Source: Thermohalobaculum sp039815685
GTDB taxonomy: Bacteria; Pseudomonadota; Alphaproteobacteria; Rhodobacterales; Rhodobacteraceae
Direction of reading: 5' to 3'
NCBI GenBank assembly: GCA_039815685.1
Contig: JBCBYV010000015.1
Span: forward strand, 1-64,000
DNA: 64,000 bases
The translations under genes were made by a program, and so were the position numbers. Shown here one piece after another: positions 41,623-52,205 of this stretch. Position 1 is the first letter of the stretch; every line of letters starts with the position of its first letter. The notes beneath the pieces are model-generated. The model made no database searches and was not told the DNA's origin. It was given only the letters and a program-made list of their open reading frames with translations.

Positions 41623-42834
41623 ATGACCCACGCGCCGCTCACGCTGGGGATCGAGGACTGGCTCCTGAGCGAGGCGCTGGAGGATCCGGATACGCCCGCA
41701 CTCTTCGCCGCGCTCTGCCAGCGTCTGCACGGCATCGGCGTGCCCGTCGATCGGGCGCTGATGAGCTGGCTCATCCTGCATCCGCTCTTCGGCTCGGAGG
41801 AAGTGTCGTGGACCAGCGATGGCGAGGTCGGGCTCGTGCAGTACGACCACGCAACGATCGGCGGTCGCCTCTGGCAGCAGAGCCCGCTCGCCCATGTGCA
41901 CAGCAACCGGCTCGCCTGCCTTCGCAGGCGGCTCAGCGGTGAGGGGGCGCTGCTCGATTTCCCGATCCTCGAGGAGTTCGCAGCGGAGGGGTTCACCGAC
42001 TACTTCGTCAACAAGGCGGTGTTCCGCGTCGGCGACATGCCGAACGTGCTGGGGGGACGGCCGGGCATCATCGTGAGCTGGGCAACGCGGCGGCCGGGCG
42101 GGTTCACGCCGGACGATCTGAGCGCGCTCGAACGGGTGCTAAAGCCGCTGGCGGTCGCGACGCATGCCTCGCTGCAGCACCGGGTCCTCCGCAATGTTGC
42201 GACGACGTTTCTGGGCGAGACGGCGGGGCGGCGGCTCCTCACGGGCGACATCAAGCTCGGGGACGGCGAGACGATCCCCGCAGTGCTCTGGTTCTCGGAT
42301 CTCCGCGGCTCGACCCGGCTCTCGGAGAGCATGGCAGGGGACGATTACCTCGCCCTCCTCAACCTCTACTATGCCTGCACGGCGGCACCGGTGATCGCGG
42401 CGGGCGGGGAGATCCTGACCTTCATCGGCGACGGGGTGCTGGCGGGTTTCCGCGTGCCCGACGGGGATGCAGGACCGGCCGTCGCGAAGGCGGAGGGCGC
42501 GATTGCGGCGGCACTCGAGGCGCGCGCATCGGCCCTGGCGGCCGGGACGCCGGGGGGCGCACCGCTCGATTTCGGCATCGGCCTCGCGCTCGGCGAGGTG
42601 ATGATGGGCAATATCGGGGTGCCCGACCGGCTCGCCTTCTCCGGCATCGGCACCGCGGTCAACCGGGCGCAGCGGATCGAGGCCGCGACCAAGACCCTCA
42701 AGAGCCCGGTGCTCGCGGAGGAGGCGGTCGTCGCTCTCGCCTCGGGCGACTGGTCGCCCATCGGCACCGTGCCGCTCGACGGTCTTGCCGAGGCGAGCAC
42801 GCTTTTCGCGCCTCTCGCCTCGCCCCCGGACTGA
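41623..42834 (+). CDS. Class III nucleotidyl cyclase with N-terminal sensory region
   Basis: A 403-residue soluble protein. Residues 1-195 form an unrecognised sensory region; residues about 218-400 are a class III cyclase domain. The two metal-binding Asp are Asp226 (WFSDLRGST) and Asp270 (TFIGDGVLAGF); the transition-state Asn347 and Arg351 are present (TAVNRAQRIEA). The purine-specifying positions are not canonical: the usual adenine-Lys is Thr266 and the usual Asp is Thr344. So activity is likely but whether it makes cAMP or something else is open. The next gene, 117 bases downstream, is a membrane cyclic-nucleotide-binding protein. Confidence 0.92.
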   Translation: MTHAPLTLGIEDWLLSEALEDPDTPALFAALCQRLHGIGVPVDRALMSWLILHPLFGSEEVSWTSDGEVGLVQYDHATIGGRLWQQSPLAHVHSNRLACLRRRLSGEGALLDFPILEEFAAEGFTDYFVNKAVFRVGDMPNVLGGRPGIIVSWATRRPGGFTPDDLSALERVLKPLAVATHASLQHRVLRNVATTFLGETAGRRLLTGDIKLGDGETIPAVLWFSDLRGSTRLSESMAGDDYLALLNLYYACTAAPVIAAGGEILTFIGDGVLAGFRVPDGDAGPAVAKAEGAIAAALEARASALAAGTPGGAPLDFGIGLALGEVMMGNIGVPDRLAFSGIGTAVNRAQRIEAATKTLKSPVLAEEAVVALASGDWSPIGTVPLDGLAEASTLFAPLASPPD

Positions 42835-42951
42835 CGCCACCCGGCCGCAATATACGCTGGGGATACGGTTCGTATCGCGATTTTACGCTGCGTCCCCTCG
42901 ATGCCGGGGCTAAGGAATTGATCGAGGTGTCGGGTTGAGGAGAGGTCGGGC

Positions 42952-43608
42952 ATGCCGGTTCTGGATGCGAGTGTCTTCGTGCATCTGGCGGCGGCGGCCT
43001 ATGTCGCGGGATACCTCATCCGGGATCAGCTCTGGCTGCGGCTGCTGCTCCTCATCGGCACCTTCTTCTACATCGCCTACTATTGGCTCGTCTCGGACAC
43101 GCCTCTCTGGGACGCGATCATCTGGTCCGCGATCATGGCCGTCGCGAATATCTACGTCATGATCGAGATGGCGCATGACCGGGTGGGGTTCGGCATCCAT
43201 GCCAGCCAGCGCGCGCTCTATAACCGCTTCGCTCCGATGTCGCCCGGCGATTTCCGGCGGCTGATGCGGGTGGCGCAGTTCCACGAGGTCGATGCCGAGA
43301 CGGTGCTGACACGGGAGTGCGAGCGGCCGAGCCATCTCTACTTCGTCACCGAAGGCCCGATCGAGATCGAGAAGAAGGGGATGCGCTTCACGATCGAGCC
43401 GCCGGCCTTCATCGGGGAGGTCTCGCTCCTGATGGGGACCACGGCGAGCGCCACGGTGCGCGTCCGCCCGGGGGTGCGGTACGTCTCCTGGGAGCGGGAC
43501 GCGCTCACCACGCTCCTCGGCCGGCGCCCCGTGCTCCGCCAGCGCTTCGACACCCTCCTGAACGTCGATCTCGCACGAAAGGTGGAGGCGGGAACGCGAC
43601 CTGCCTGA
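42952..43608 (+). CDS. Membrane-anchored cyclic-nucleotide-binding (Popeye-like) protein
   Basis: A 218-residue protein with three N-terminal membrane helices (ASVFVHLAAAAYVAGYLI, LWLRLLLLIGTFFYIAYYWL, AIIWSAIMAVANIYVMIEM) and a C-terminal CNMP-binding beta-barrel (QFHEVDAETVLTRECERPSHLYFVTEG, FIGEVSLLMGTTASATVRV). This is the architecture of Popeye-domain proteins. In the phosphate-binding cassette GEVSLLMGTTASATV the Arg that contacts the phosphate in CRP-type domains is replaced by Ala, as also happens in Popeye proteins. GAGGAGAGG precedes the ATG. Adjacent to a nucleotidyl cyclase, it is the obvious candidate receptor. Confidence 0.88.
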   Translation: MPVLDASVFVHLAAAAYVAGYLIRDQLWLRLLLLIGTFFYIAYYWLVSDTPLWDAIIWSAIMAVANIYVMIEMAHDRVGFGIHASQRALYNRFAPMSPGDFRRLMRVAQFHEVDAETVLTRECERPSHLYFVTEGPIEIEKKGMRFTIEPPAFIGEVSLLMGTTASATVRVRPGVRYVSWERDALTTLLGRRPVLRQRFDTLLNVDLARKVEAGTRPA

Positions 43609-44044
43609 GGGGGACCGAGCCAAAGACACTGGACCCCGCCCAGATGGGCCCGGTCTTCGTTCGGCGAACCCAGGCGATGCGCAGGCGCGGTGACGGTCAC
43701 GCGAGAAGCCCGACTGCGGGTGCGAGCCCCCGGTCACCGCAGCGCGCGACCAAACGGCGCCCAAGGCACGGCCTAGTCGGAGCTGAACACGCTGAGAAAT
43801 CATCCGGGGCAGCTCCGTAGCGCCGCCCGGAAGCCTCCCGATCAAGCGCCGTCTCGCCTGACCTCGCACCCTGCATCGTCAGCCCAATGCGCGCGCAGCA
43901 GTGCCGCTCGACGCAACGGCGGCCGCGCGCCGTATCGCAATGTTAGCGGGATGTTCAGGCGACTCGGTCAATGCTGACGCAGGGAGGGGGCGCTCGGGAC
44001 CCGCTTTCAAAGTAGCGGAAGCTGGCAGGTCCGCCGCGCGCCGC
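43609..44044. other. Gene-free gap
   Basis: About 436 bases between the Popeye-like gene and the convergent thiolase gene. I find no protein-like frame with a believable start, no clear palindrome and no terminator. Base composition is less extreme than in the neighbouring genes. Confidence 0.6.
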
Positions 44045-45223
<1,179 letters not shown>

Positions 45224-45268
45224 GGAAGTCTCCTCCGTGAGTCTCTTGCTTGACCCCCCTTCAACACG

Positions 45269-45298
45269 AAAACCGCCCCGCGCGAAAGCACGGGGCGG
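45269..45298 (-). terminator. Intrinsic terminator behind the PBP-OmpA gene
   Basis: On the minus strand CCGCCCCG (45298-45291) pairs with CGGGGCGG (45280-45273), followed by TTTT (45272-45269). It lies 53 bases after the stop of the PBP-OmpA fusion gene and separates that operon from the thiolase gene. Confidence 0.85.
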
Positions 45299-45350
45299 CC
45301 AGTCGTCTCGGAGATGCGGCGGGCGGCGCGCGCCCGCCGGGTCCGCTGGA

Positions 45351-46940
45351 TCAGCCGTCGCTCTCGCGCACCCACACCTCGACGCGGCGGTTTGCGAAGC
45401 GGCCGGCGAAGTTGTCGTTGCAGCCCACCGGGGTCAGCTCGCCGTAGCCCTGGACCACGACCGGGGAGCGGTTGAGCGCCTCCTGGCCGGTGATGCCCAA
45501 GATCTCGTCGAACACGCCCTGGGCGCGGCGGACGGCGAGGGCACGGTTCAGGTCGAACTGGCCGATCGAGTCGGTGAAGCCGATCAGCATCACGTCACGG
45601 CCGACGAACTCGCCCGCCGATAGACGCGCCGCGAGGTCCTGCACGTCACGTAGCGACTTCGGGTCGAGACGCGAGGAACCCGGCGTGAAGCGGAAGGAGA
45701 GGCTCAGACGCTCGGCGCCCCGCAGCTCCGTCAGCATCTCGCGCATGAGGGGAAGCGAGAACTCCTCCTCGTTCGTGATCGTGTAGACGATGCGCTCACC
45801 CTCCTCCGAGAGCGGACGGCTCTCGGGGCGGAGCGAGATGAAGCCCGCATCCTCGATCAGCGGCTGTGCCTCGTCCGAAAGCGCGAAGTCCACGAGGTTC
45901 TCCGCATGGGCCGAGGCCACCTGCGGGTTCTCGTAGAGATAGAGACGCCGGCTCAGCGGATACTCCTCGGTCTTCATCGCGAAGGTCGTGGCACGGGCGA
46001 CGATGCCGCATTCGAGACGGAGCGCCAGCTTCTTCGAGGCACGCTCATAGGCGATGCCCGTGAAGCCGATGCCGGCAAGGTCGTTCGACACCGTGTCCGA
46101 GAGAAGCGCGTTGTCCTGGAACTTCTCCGCATCCGTCGCGAGGTCGAGACCTGACGGACGCAGCACCAGGCTGCGGAAGGTATCGAAGGTGCCCGAGCCA
46201 GGCTCACGCGAGTAGATGTTGATGTCGAGATCGAGCCCGCCGACCTCCGACCAGTTCGTGATCTCGCCCGCGAAGATATCCGCGATCTCGGTAAGCGAGA
46301 GCGAGCCGATCGGATTGTTCGGGTGCACGACCACGATCAGGCCGTCGAGCGCGATCACGTGCTCGTTCGGACCCTCGCGCAGGTCGCCGATGCCCGCGGC
46401 CGCAAGCTTCTCAGCATCGTCGTCGCGCATCACGCGGCTCGACATGCCAAGGGCGGCCCGGCCGGCGGCGATCCCGTCAAACGAGGTCGTTGACCCGTGC
46501 GCCTTGAGATCGATCGAGGCCATCTGGCGGCCGTCCGGGTGGACGATGCGCAGCGTGCTCTCGTTCTCGGTGGCAGACAGCTCACGCTCGAAATCCGCAT
46601 CGAGCGAGAAGGCATACCCCTCGACGAGGGCCGGCATGAGCTGGGCTCCGATGGTGTTCGAGCCGAAGACGCCGAACTCGGCGCCGAAGAGCTCGTCCAC
46701 CGGACAACCGGGGCCGTCGCAGGAAACCTGGCTGGCAGCGATGTTGAGCGTGCCGAGGCTGGTCGCGATGGTGTAGCTGGAACCGTCGAATTCGATCAGT
46801 TCGCCGTTCAACGCGGTCGCCCCATCGAGCGACAGGAGAGTGATGGCCTTGGACTGCGCGAAGGCGGCGCCGGCCAGCAGGGTCGTCGACATGGCGACGG
46901 CGAGCGCGGCGCTGTGCCGCTTAAGGTCGGTGAGCATCAT
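45351..46940 (-). CDS. Phosphate-binding-protein-like domain fused to OmpA peptidoglycan-binding domain
   Basis: Exported 529-residue fusion. After a signal peptide (ALAVAMSTTLLAGAAFAQS) residues about 100-410 resemble a PstS-type periplasmic binding protein (ALDGLIVVVHPNNPIGSLSL, GEITNWSEVGG, YSREPGSGTFDTF). Residues about 430-529 are an OmpA C-terminal domain (LSFRFTPGSSRLDPKSLRDV, IGFTDSIGQFDLNRALAVRRAQGV, YGELTPVGCN, NRRVEVWV). So a soluble ligand binder is tethered to peptidoglycan. The ATG at 46940 follows GAGGGG and lies 38 bases behind the Ser/Ala/Pro-rich gene, so the two are an operon. Confidence 0.92.
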   Translation of the reverse strand: MMLTDLKRHSAALAVAMSTTLLAGAAFAQSKAITLLSLDGATALNGELIEFDGSSYTIATSLGTLNIAASQVSCDGPGCPVDELFGAEFGVFGSNTIGAQLMPALVEGYAFSLDADFERELSATENESTLRIVHPDGRQMASIDLKAHGSTTSFDGIAAGRAALGMSSRVMRDDDAEKLAAAGIGDLREGPNEHVIALDGLIVVVHPNNPIGSLSLTEIADIFAGEITNWSEVGGLDLDINIYSREPGSGTFDTFRSLVLRPSGLDLATDAEKFQDNALLSDTVSNDLAGIGFTGIAYERASKKLALRLECGIVARATTFAMKTEEYPLSRRLYLYENPQVASAHAENLVDFALSDEAQPLIEDAGFISLRPESRPLSEEGERIVYTITNEEEFSLPLMREMLTELRGAERLSLSFRFTPGSSRLDPKSLRDVQDLAARLSAGEFVGRDVMLIGFTDSIGQFDLNRALAVRRAQGVFDEILGITGQEALNRSPVVVQGYGELTPVGCNDNFAGRFANRRVEVWVRESDG

Positions 46941-46977
46941 AATCCCCTCAGTTACGCTCCCTCTGGTGCAGCGCCCC

Positions 46978-49566
46978 TCAGCGCTGCGAGATAATGATAT
47001 CGCGGACAGCAGCCCCAATCAGCGGGTCCCTCTCATCCGTGACATCGTCGCAGGACAGCGCCCCAAGGCGACGGTCCTCCGGTTCCTCCATCCGCCCGCG
47101 CGAGCTGCGCGTCACGGTGAAGCTCGGCCGCGCGAACTCGCCGGTGCCACAGGTCGTGGCGAGGCGGTCGCGATGGCGGCTTGGAAAGTCCATGTACATC
47201 TTGACGACGCCGGACTTGCCGCCGCGGCGGATCCAATGGGTGTAGATTTGCACGTTCTGACCCACACCGTCGATCGGCGCGAAGCTCACGAGATAGCCGC
47301 CACCCCGGCGACGCACCGCGCGGAAGTCGCGCGGCTGGTCGACCCGCACATGGCTGCTGCTCTCACGCTCGTTCGAGAACTCGAGGGCGTGCAGGCCAAG
47401 GACGATCGGGGCGTCCCAGGCCAGCGCCACGCGCTCCGTCCGCTCGACGGCGGTGAAGGGCACGCTGAACTCAAGCGTCTCGTCATCCTTGAAGCTGAGT
47501 GCCGCGTCGGCCGAGGTCTCGAAGCCATACATCGTGATCTCGCCACGACCGGTACGGTCGATCTGCACGCCGAAGCGCATGTCGAGATAGGCCAGCTCCG
47601 CGACCGTGTCGGCATGGCAGGGCGAGGTGATCATGAGATCGGTCTCGCCGGCTGCGCGCACATCGAGCGTGATCGAGGGCGGGACCACGCAGGCAAGCTC
47701 GCTCGACGGCAGGCGGGCGACATCGATGCCCTCCGGCGCGTCGGAGAGGTCGGGCCGCGCCTGATCGACACCGCCGACACCCGGGATCGGCGCGGTGATG
47801 CTGTCGGGGCTGATGGCCGTGACGCGCACATCGCGGTCCGCACCGACCTCGCCGGGCTGGGCGAGCGCCTCGGGACCCGTCGTATCGATGAGCGGCAGCG
47901 TCGACATGGTGTCGCGCAGATCCATGATCTCGCGGAGCGCCTCGGTCGGCTCGGCGAAGGCGATCGCCTCACCGCCGGTCGCGACGGAGCCCACGGAGAG
48001 ACCCGGGTTGAGCTGCGAGGTGTCCGTATCCGGACCGGCGAGCTCCATGGTCTCGGCCCCGGCCTGGTTCGGCGCGGCGATGGCATTGGGAACCTCGACC
48101 CGCGCGAGCGCGAGCGTCGGCGTCGCCTGCCGGCCGATGGCCGACGGGGCGGGTGCGACACCCTGCCCGCCGATGGAGGACGGCGCCGGGCTACCACCAT
48201 TGCGGCCGATGGCGACGGCACCGCTGCCGGGCAGCGACGGGGCGCTCAGGCCTGCGCCGCTCGAGGCGAGCGCCGGGCCGGAGGGCGCGGTCACGGAACC
48301 GCCGAGCGACGGGCTCTGACCGGGACGCGAAGGCTGCTGAGCGGCAATCCCGGCAAGCGTAGGCGAGGACGGCGCGGAGCCGCCGATGCTCGGCGCGGAG
48401 GGCACCGCAATACCGCCGGCAGTCGTGCTCGGTACGGCAGGCGTCGGCGTGGACGGTGCCGGCACGGAAGGCGACGGTGCGGAAGGCGACGCGCCGGCAG
48501 ACGGCGTGTTGCCCGAAGTGCCGGTGGTCGGACGCGTCGGGCGCACGGTGCCGGGCTGCCGCGGTGCGCCGGGCTGTGCAAGCGCGAGCGCCGGACCGCT
48601 GGGTGCCGTGCCCTGCGCAGGACGGGACCCGGGACGGGACGGAGCGGAGATCGTCGGCACGCTGCCCGCAGGACGGCCGACCGAAGACGGCGCGCTGGGC
48701 GCGGTAAGGCCCGCGAGCGCACCCGGCGATGCCGGCCGTGCAGTCCCGCCGGAGCTGGGCGCTGAGCGGCCCGGCAGGGACGGCGCAGAAGGAGCCGCGC
48801 TGCCACCGATGGTCGGCGCGCTGTCGGCGAGGGCGAGACCGCTGTCGAGCCCACCGCCGATCTGGGGCGCGCGAAGACCGCCGATCTGCGGCGCGGACGG
48901 GCTGCCCGCACGGCTCGGCGCCGCGGGCCGGTTGCTGCCCGGCGCGCTCGGCCGTGGCGCAGCGGCGACGGTCGTCGTCTCGGTCGTCGGCGCGCGCGGC
49001 TGCTCCGCACCGCCAGAGATCACGATGGAAGGCAGCGGACGCGCCGGAGCCGTATTGCGCTCAACGCCGAGGGCGGTCGTCTCCTGATCCGCGGACGGCG
49101 CCTCGAGCGTCGGGCTCGCGAGCACGATTCCGCCACCCCGCGCCGGCTCGGGCGCATTCCGCGTCCCCGTCGCGCCGATGACGCTGACGACGACAACGCC
49201 GGGCTCGAGATCGTCGCGATCCTCGATCGTGTAGGTAATCTTCTGTGTCGCCTCGCAGTCATTCTCCGCGAGGAACTGCAGGGCGCCGCCCTGAACGAAG
49301 ACCCGACCGCAGCCCGGCTGCGTCAGGACTGCAAGCTTTTCCTCATCACCCTCGGCAAAGCCCGTGTCGTTCGCGAGGACATCGATGCGCGTCAGCGTAT
49401 CGGGCGCGACACTAACCTCGTCCGGCCGAAGGGCGAGTGTCGTCGCATCGCCGGAGCCATCGCCGAAGAAGTCGGCGACAAGATCCTGGCGCTGGACGAG
49501 CGTCCCGATGGCGAGCATCAGCACGATGCCGCTCAAGATCGAGATCATCCGATCGTCTTTAAACAC
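46978..49566 (-). CDS. Membrane-anchored Ser/Ala/Pro-rich protein with Ig-like and C-terminal beta domain
   Basis: An 862-residue envelope protein of unknown role. It has one N-terminal membrane helix (MISILSGIVLMLAIGTLVQ), an Ig-like module about residues 45-130 (LALRPDEVSVAPDTLTRIDV, LANDTGFAEGDEE), then about 350 residues of low-complexity Ser/Ala/Pro/Gly sequence with recurring SAPTIGGS, APSIGGS and APQIGG units, and a Cys-containing beta-rich C-terminal region (about 600-862). The start is a GTG with GAGGGT eight bases upstream. It is the first gene of an operon with the PBP-OmpA fusion. The long flexible region could span the periplasm from inner membrane to cell wall. Confidence 0.85.
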   Translation of the reverse strand: MFKDDRMISILSGIVLMLAIGTLVQRQDLVADFFGDGSGDATTLALRPDEVSVAPDTLTRIDVLANDTGFAEGDEEKLAVLTQPGCGRVFVQGGALQFLAENDCEATQKITYTIEDRDDLEPGVVVVSVIGATGTRNAPEPARGGGIVLASPTLEAPSADQETTALGVERNTAPARPLPSIVISGGAEQPRAPTTETTTVAAAPRPSAPGSNRPAAPSRAGSPSAPQIGGLRAPQIGGGLDSGLALADSAPTIGGSAAPSAPSLPGRSAPSSGGTARPASPGALAGLTAPSAPSSVGRPAGSVPTISAPSRPGSRPAQGTAPSGPALALAQPGAPRQPGTVRPTRPTTGTSGNTPSAGASPSAPSPSVPAPSTPTPAVPSTTAGGIAVPSAPSIGGSAPSSPTLAGIAAQQPSRPGQSPSLGGSVTAPSGPALASSGAGLSAPSLPGSGAVAIGRNGGSPAPSSIGGQGVAPAPSAIGRQATPTLALARVEVPNAIAAPNQAGAETMELAGPDTDTSQLNPGLSVGSVATGGEAIAFAEPTEALREIMDLRDTMSTLPLIDTTGPEALAQPGEVGADRDVRVTAISPDSITAPIPGVGGVDQARPDLSDAPEGIDVARLPSSELACVVPPSITLDVRAAGETDLMITSPCHADTVAELAYLDMRFGVQIDRTGRGEITMYGFETSADAALSFKDDETLEFSVPFTAVERTERVALAWDAPIVLGLHALEFSNERESSSHVRVDQPRDFRAVRRRGGGYLVSFAPIDGVGQNVQIYTHWIRRGGKSGVVKMYMDFPSRHRDRLATTCGTGEFARPSFTVTRSSRGRMEEPEDRRLGALSCDDVTDERDPLIGAAVRDIIISQR

Positions 49567-49748
49567 GTCAGACCACCCTCAGTTCACCCCAGCGCGCGGC
49601 TCTACCCCAGTCACCGCGCACATTCCACCCCGGCTGAAAGCCGCCGCACAAGTTAGCAGTGCAGCAGAAGCTTTTCTAGTCGCTCCTCGCTTGACCCCAC
49701 ACGCTCACGCCCCAACCTGCCCGACGCCCGCCGGGAAGGAGACCAGCC

Positions 49749-52061
49749 ATGAAGTTTGGAATCGGCCAGCACGTGCAACGTGTAGAGGATTTGAGGCTTT
49801 TGCGTGGCGAGGGCGCCTATGTCGATGACCTCACGCTGCCGGGCCAGGCGCATGCCGCACTCCTCCGATCCCCGGTAGCCCATGGCCGGGTGGTCGCGGT
49901 CGACGCGGCGGCGGCGCGGGAGATGCCCGGCGTGCTGCTGATCTGGACCCATGCGGATATCGATGGCCGGCTTGCCCCACTCGGCAGCGAAGTCCCCTTA
50001 CAACATGAAATTGCTAACGTTTCGGTAACGCATCTGGCGAGCGACAGGGTGCGCTATGTGGGCCAGCCGCTCGCCTTCATCGTAGCCGAGAGCCGGGCGG
50101 CGGCCGAGGACGCGGCGGAGGCCATCGAGGTCGATATCGAGGAGCTGCCGGCGGTCGTCGATCCGGTCGCGGCACTTGCCGCCGGCGCCGCCGAATTGCA
50201 CGCCGCGGCCCCTGGCAATCTCGCCTACGCCTATGAATGTGGCGACGAGGCGGCGACCGATGCCGCTTTCGCGGGAGCGGCGCGAGTCGTGCGCGTGCCG
50301 GTTGTGAACCAGCGCGTCGTCGTGTCCTCGATCGAGCCACGCTGTATCAACGTGGCATATCATAGGGATACGGAGCGTTGGGAAGCCTGGACATCGAGTC
50401 AGGGCGTCTTCGGTATGCGCGCCAAGATCGCCAAGGCGCTGGGGGTCGCGCCGGAGCGGGTGCGGGTGCACACGGGCGATGTCGGCGGCGCCTTCGGCAT
50501 GAAGCTGATGGACCACCCGGAATACGCGCTCTGTGCCATGGCCGCCGAGGATCTGGATCGGCCCGTGAAATGGGTCGGGAGCCGGAGTGAGTCGTTCCTC
50601 TCGGACGCGCAGGGGCGGGACATGCGGGGCGAGGTCGAGGGCGCCTTCGACGCGGATGGGCGCTGCCTTGCGATGCGCATGCGCACGGTCTCGGGCATCG
50701 GCTCGCATTTCTCGACCGCCGGCGCGGCAGTGCACACGATCTTCTCCGCGCCCCTCCTCGGCGGGCTCTACGCCATCGACGCGATGCATGTCTCGGTGCG
50801 CGGGGCCTTCCTCAACACACCGCCGACGGACGCCTATCGCGGCGCGGGCCGGCCCGAGACGATCTACGCGACCGAGCGGCTGATGGAGGCGGCGGCGCGG
50901 GCGTTCGGGATGGACCGTGCGGCCTTCCGCCGGCTGAACCTGCTCAGCACCGAGCAGCTGCCCCATCCCTCCCCCGGCGGTCTAACCTTCGAGAGCCTCG
51001 ACTGCGCCCGCGTGCTCGATCGGGCGCTGGAGATGGCGGATTACGCAGGCTTCGAGGCCCGGGCGGCGGAGGCCGCCGCGCGCGGACGCCTGCGGGGGAT
51101 CGGCGTCACCTACTATTTCGAGCGCACCGGCGGCGGCCCGGTCGAGCACACCAAGTTCGAGCTCGAGGGCGACAGCCCGGAAAGCGCCGTCCTGCGGATC
51201 CGAATCGGTACTCAGGGCTCCGGGCAGGGGCACGAGACGGCCTGGGCGCAGATCGCGCACGAGACGCTCGGCCTCGCGCTTGACCAGATCGTCGTGATGC
51301 CGGGCGACAGCGACGGTCTGCCGGGCGGGGGCGGCACGGGTGGCTCGCGCTCGACCGTGAAGGCGGGCCAGGTTCTGCCAGTGGCCGCCGACAGGCTGAT
51401 CGAGGCAGGGCGGGCGCAGGCGGCGGAGATGCTGGAGGCGGCCGACACGGATATCGAATACGATGCCGAGGCCGCGGCCTATCGTATCGCCGGGACCGAC
51501 CGGACGGTGGACATCGCGGCCGTGGCCGCTGCGGCGGGCGGGCTCGATGCGGCCGCAGATGTGAACGAGGCGAACACCACCTTCCCGAACGGCTGCCATA
51601 TCTGCGAGGCCGAGGTGGACCCCGAGACCGGCACCGTGGCGCTCGTCGCCTACACCATCGTCGATGACTTCGGCCGGATGATTAACCCGATGCTGGTCGA
51701 GGGGCAGGTGCATGGCGGCATCGTGCAGGGGCTCGGTCAGGCGCTCTGCGAAGCCGCGGTCTGGGACGACGAGACCGGCCAGCCGCTCACGGGCAGCTTC
51801 ATGGATTACGCGCTGCCCCGCGCCGGCGACGTGCCGCATTTCGAGCTAGCCTTCGAGGAGATCCCGACCCCCACCAACCCCCTCGGCGTGAAGGGCTGTG
51901 GGGAAGCGGGCAGCGTCGGCGGCATCCCGGCAGGCTCGCTCGCGGTGCTCGACGCGCTCTGGCGCGCGGGCGTGCGCGAGGAGCTGCAGACGCCCTATAC
52001 CCCGCTCAAGGTCTGGCAGGCGCTGCAGAACGCCGAGGCGGATCGGGTCGCGGCGGAGTAA
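49749..52061 (+). CDS. Orphan molybdenum hydroxylase large subunit (xanthine dehydrogenase/CoxL family)
   Basis: A 770-residue molybdopterin-binding subunit of the CoxL/xanthine dehydrogenase family. The active-site loop is AYRGAGR at about residues 362-368, as in form II CoxL; other motifs are GDVGGAFGMK, GTQGSGQGHETAWAQIA, GGGGTGGSRST and VKGCGEAGSVG. It is about half-diverged from the CoxL at 15389-17779. No small (2Fe-2S) or medium (FAD) subunit gene lies next to it, so it either uses the subunits at 14800-18761 or has partners elsewhere. AAGGAGACC precedes the ATG. Confidence 0.93.
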   Translation: MKFGIGQHVQRVEDLRLLRGEGAYVDDLTLPGQAHAALLRSPVAHGRVVAVDAAAAREMPGVLLIWTHADIDGRLAPLGSEVPLQHEIANVSVTHLASDRVRYVGQPLAFIVAESRAAAEDAAEAIEVDIEELPAVVDPVAALAAGAAELHAAAPGNLAYAYECGDEAATDAAFAGAARVVRVPVVNQRVVVSSIEPRCINVAYHRDTERWEAWTSSQGVFGMRAKIAKALGVAPERVRVHTGDVGGAFGMKLMDHPEYALCAMAAEDLDRPVKWVGSRSESFLSDAQGRDMRGEVEGAFDADGRCLAMRMRTVSGIGSHFSTAGAAVHTIFSAPLLGGLYAIDAMHVSVRGAFLNTPPTDAYRGAGRPETIYATERLMEAAARAFGMDRAAFRRLNLLSTEQLPHPSPGGLTFESLDCARVLDRALEMADYAGFEARAAEAAARGRLRGIGVTYYFERTGGGPVEHTKFELEGDSPESAVLRIRIGTQGSGQGHETAWAQIAHETLGLALDQIVVMPGDSDGLPGGGGTGGSRSTVKAGQVLPVAADRLIEAGRAQAAEMLEAADTDIEYDAEAAAYRIAGTDRTVDIAAVAAAAGGLDAAADVNEANTTFPNGCHICEAEVDPETGTVALVAYTIVDDFGRMINPMLVEGQVHGGIVQGLGQALCEAAVWDDETGQPLTGSFMDYALPRAGDVPHFELAFEEIPTPTNPLGVKGCGEAGSVGGIPAGSLAVLDALWRAGVREELQTPYTPLKVWQALQNAEADRVAAE

Positions 52062-52168
52062 CCCTGTGCGGAGGGAGCAGGGATCAAGATTCGTGAGGTA
52101 ACGCGCGGGTCACGCAATCCTCACGCAACGGCAATGGCAGTCCCTTAAGGATGCTCCCATCTGGCAGT

Positions 52169-52183
52169 CATGATAGTATCATG
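52169..52183. promoter_or_regulatory. Perfect palindrome upstream of the DUF2235 gene
   Basis: CATGATA-G-TATCATG, 7-base perfect arms, 23 bases before the start codon, in a locally AT-rich segment. It is placed where an operator would overlap the transcription start or leader. Confidence 0.55.
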
Positions 52184-52205
52184 CGGGAGTGGATCGGGGA
52201 GTAGC

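Noticed and set aside
43609..44044. Small genes in the gap behind the Popeye-like gene
   Set aside because: The short open frames there are Arg/Pro/Ser-rich, lack ribosome-binding sites and look like shadows.
45351..46940. Phosphate ABC transporter operon
   Set aside because: The PstS-like domain is fused to OmpA and no pstC/A/B genes lie nearby, so it is not a transport operon.
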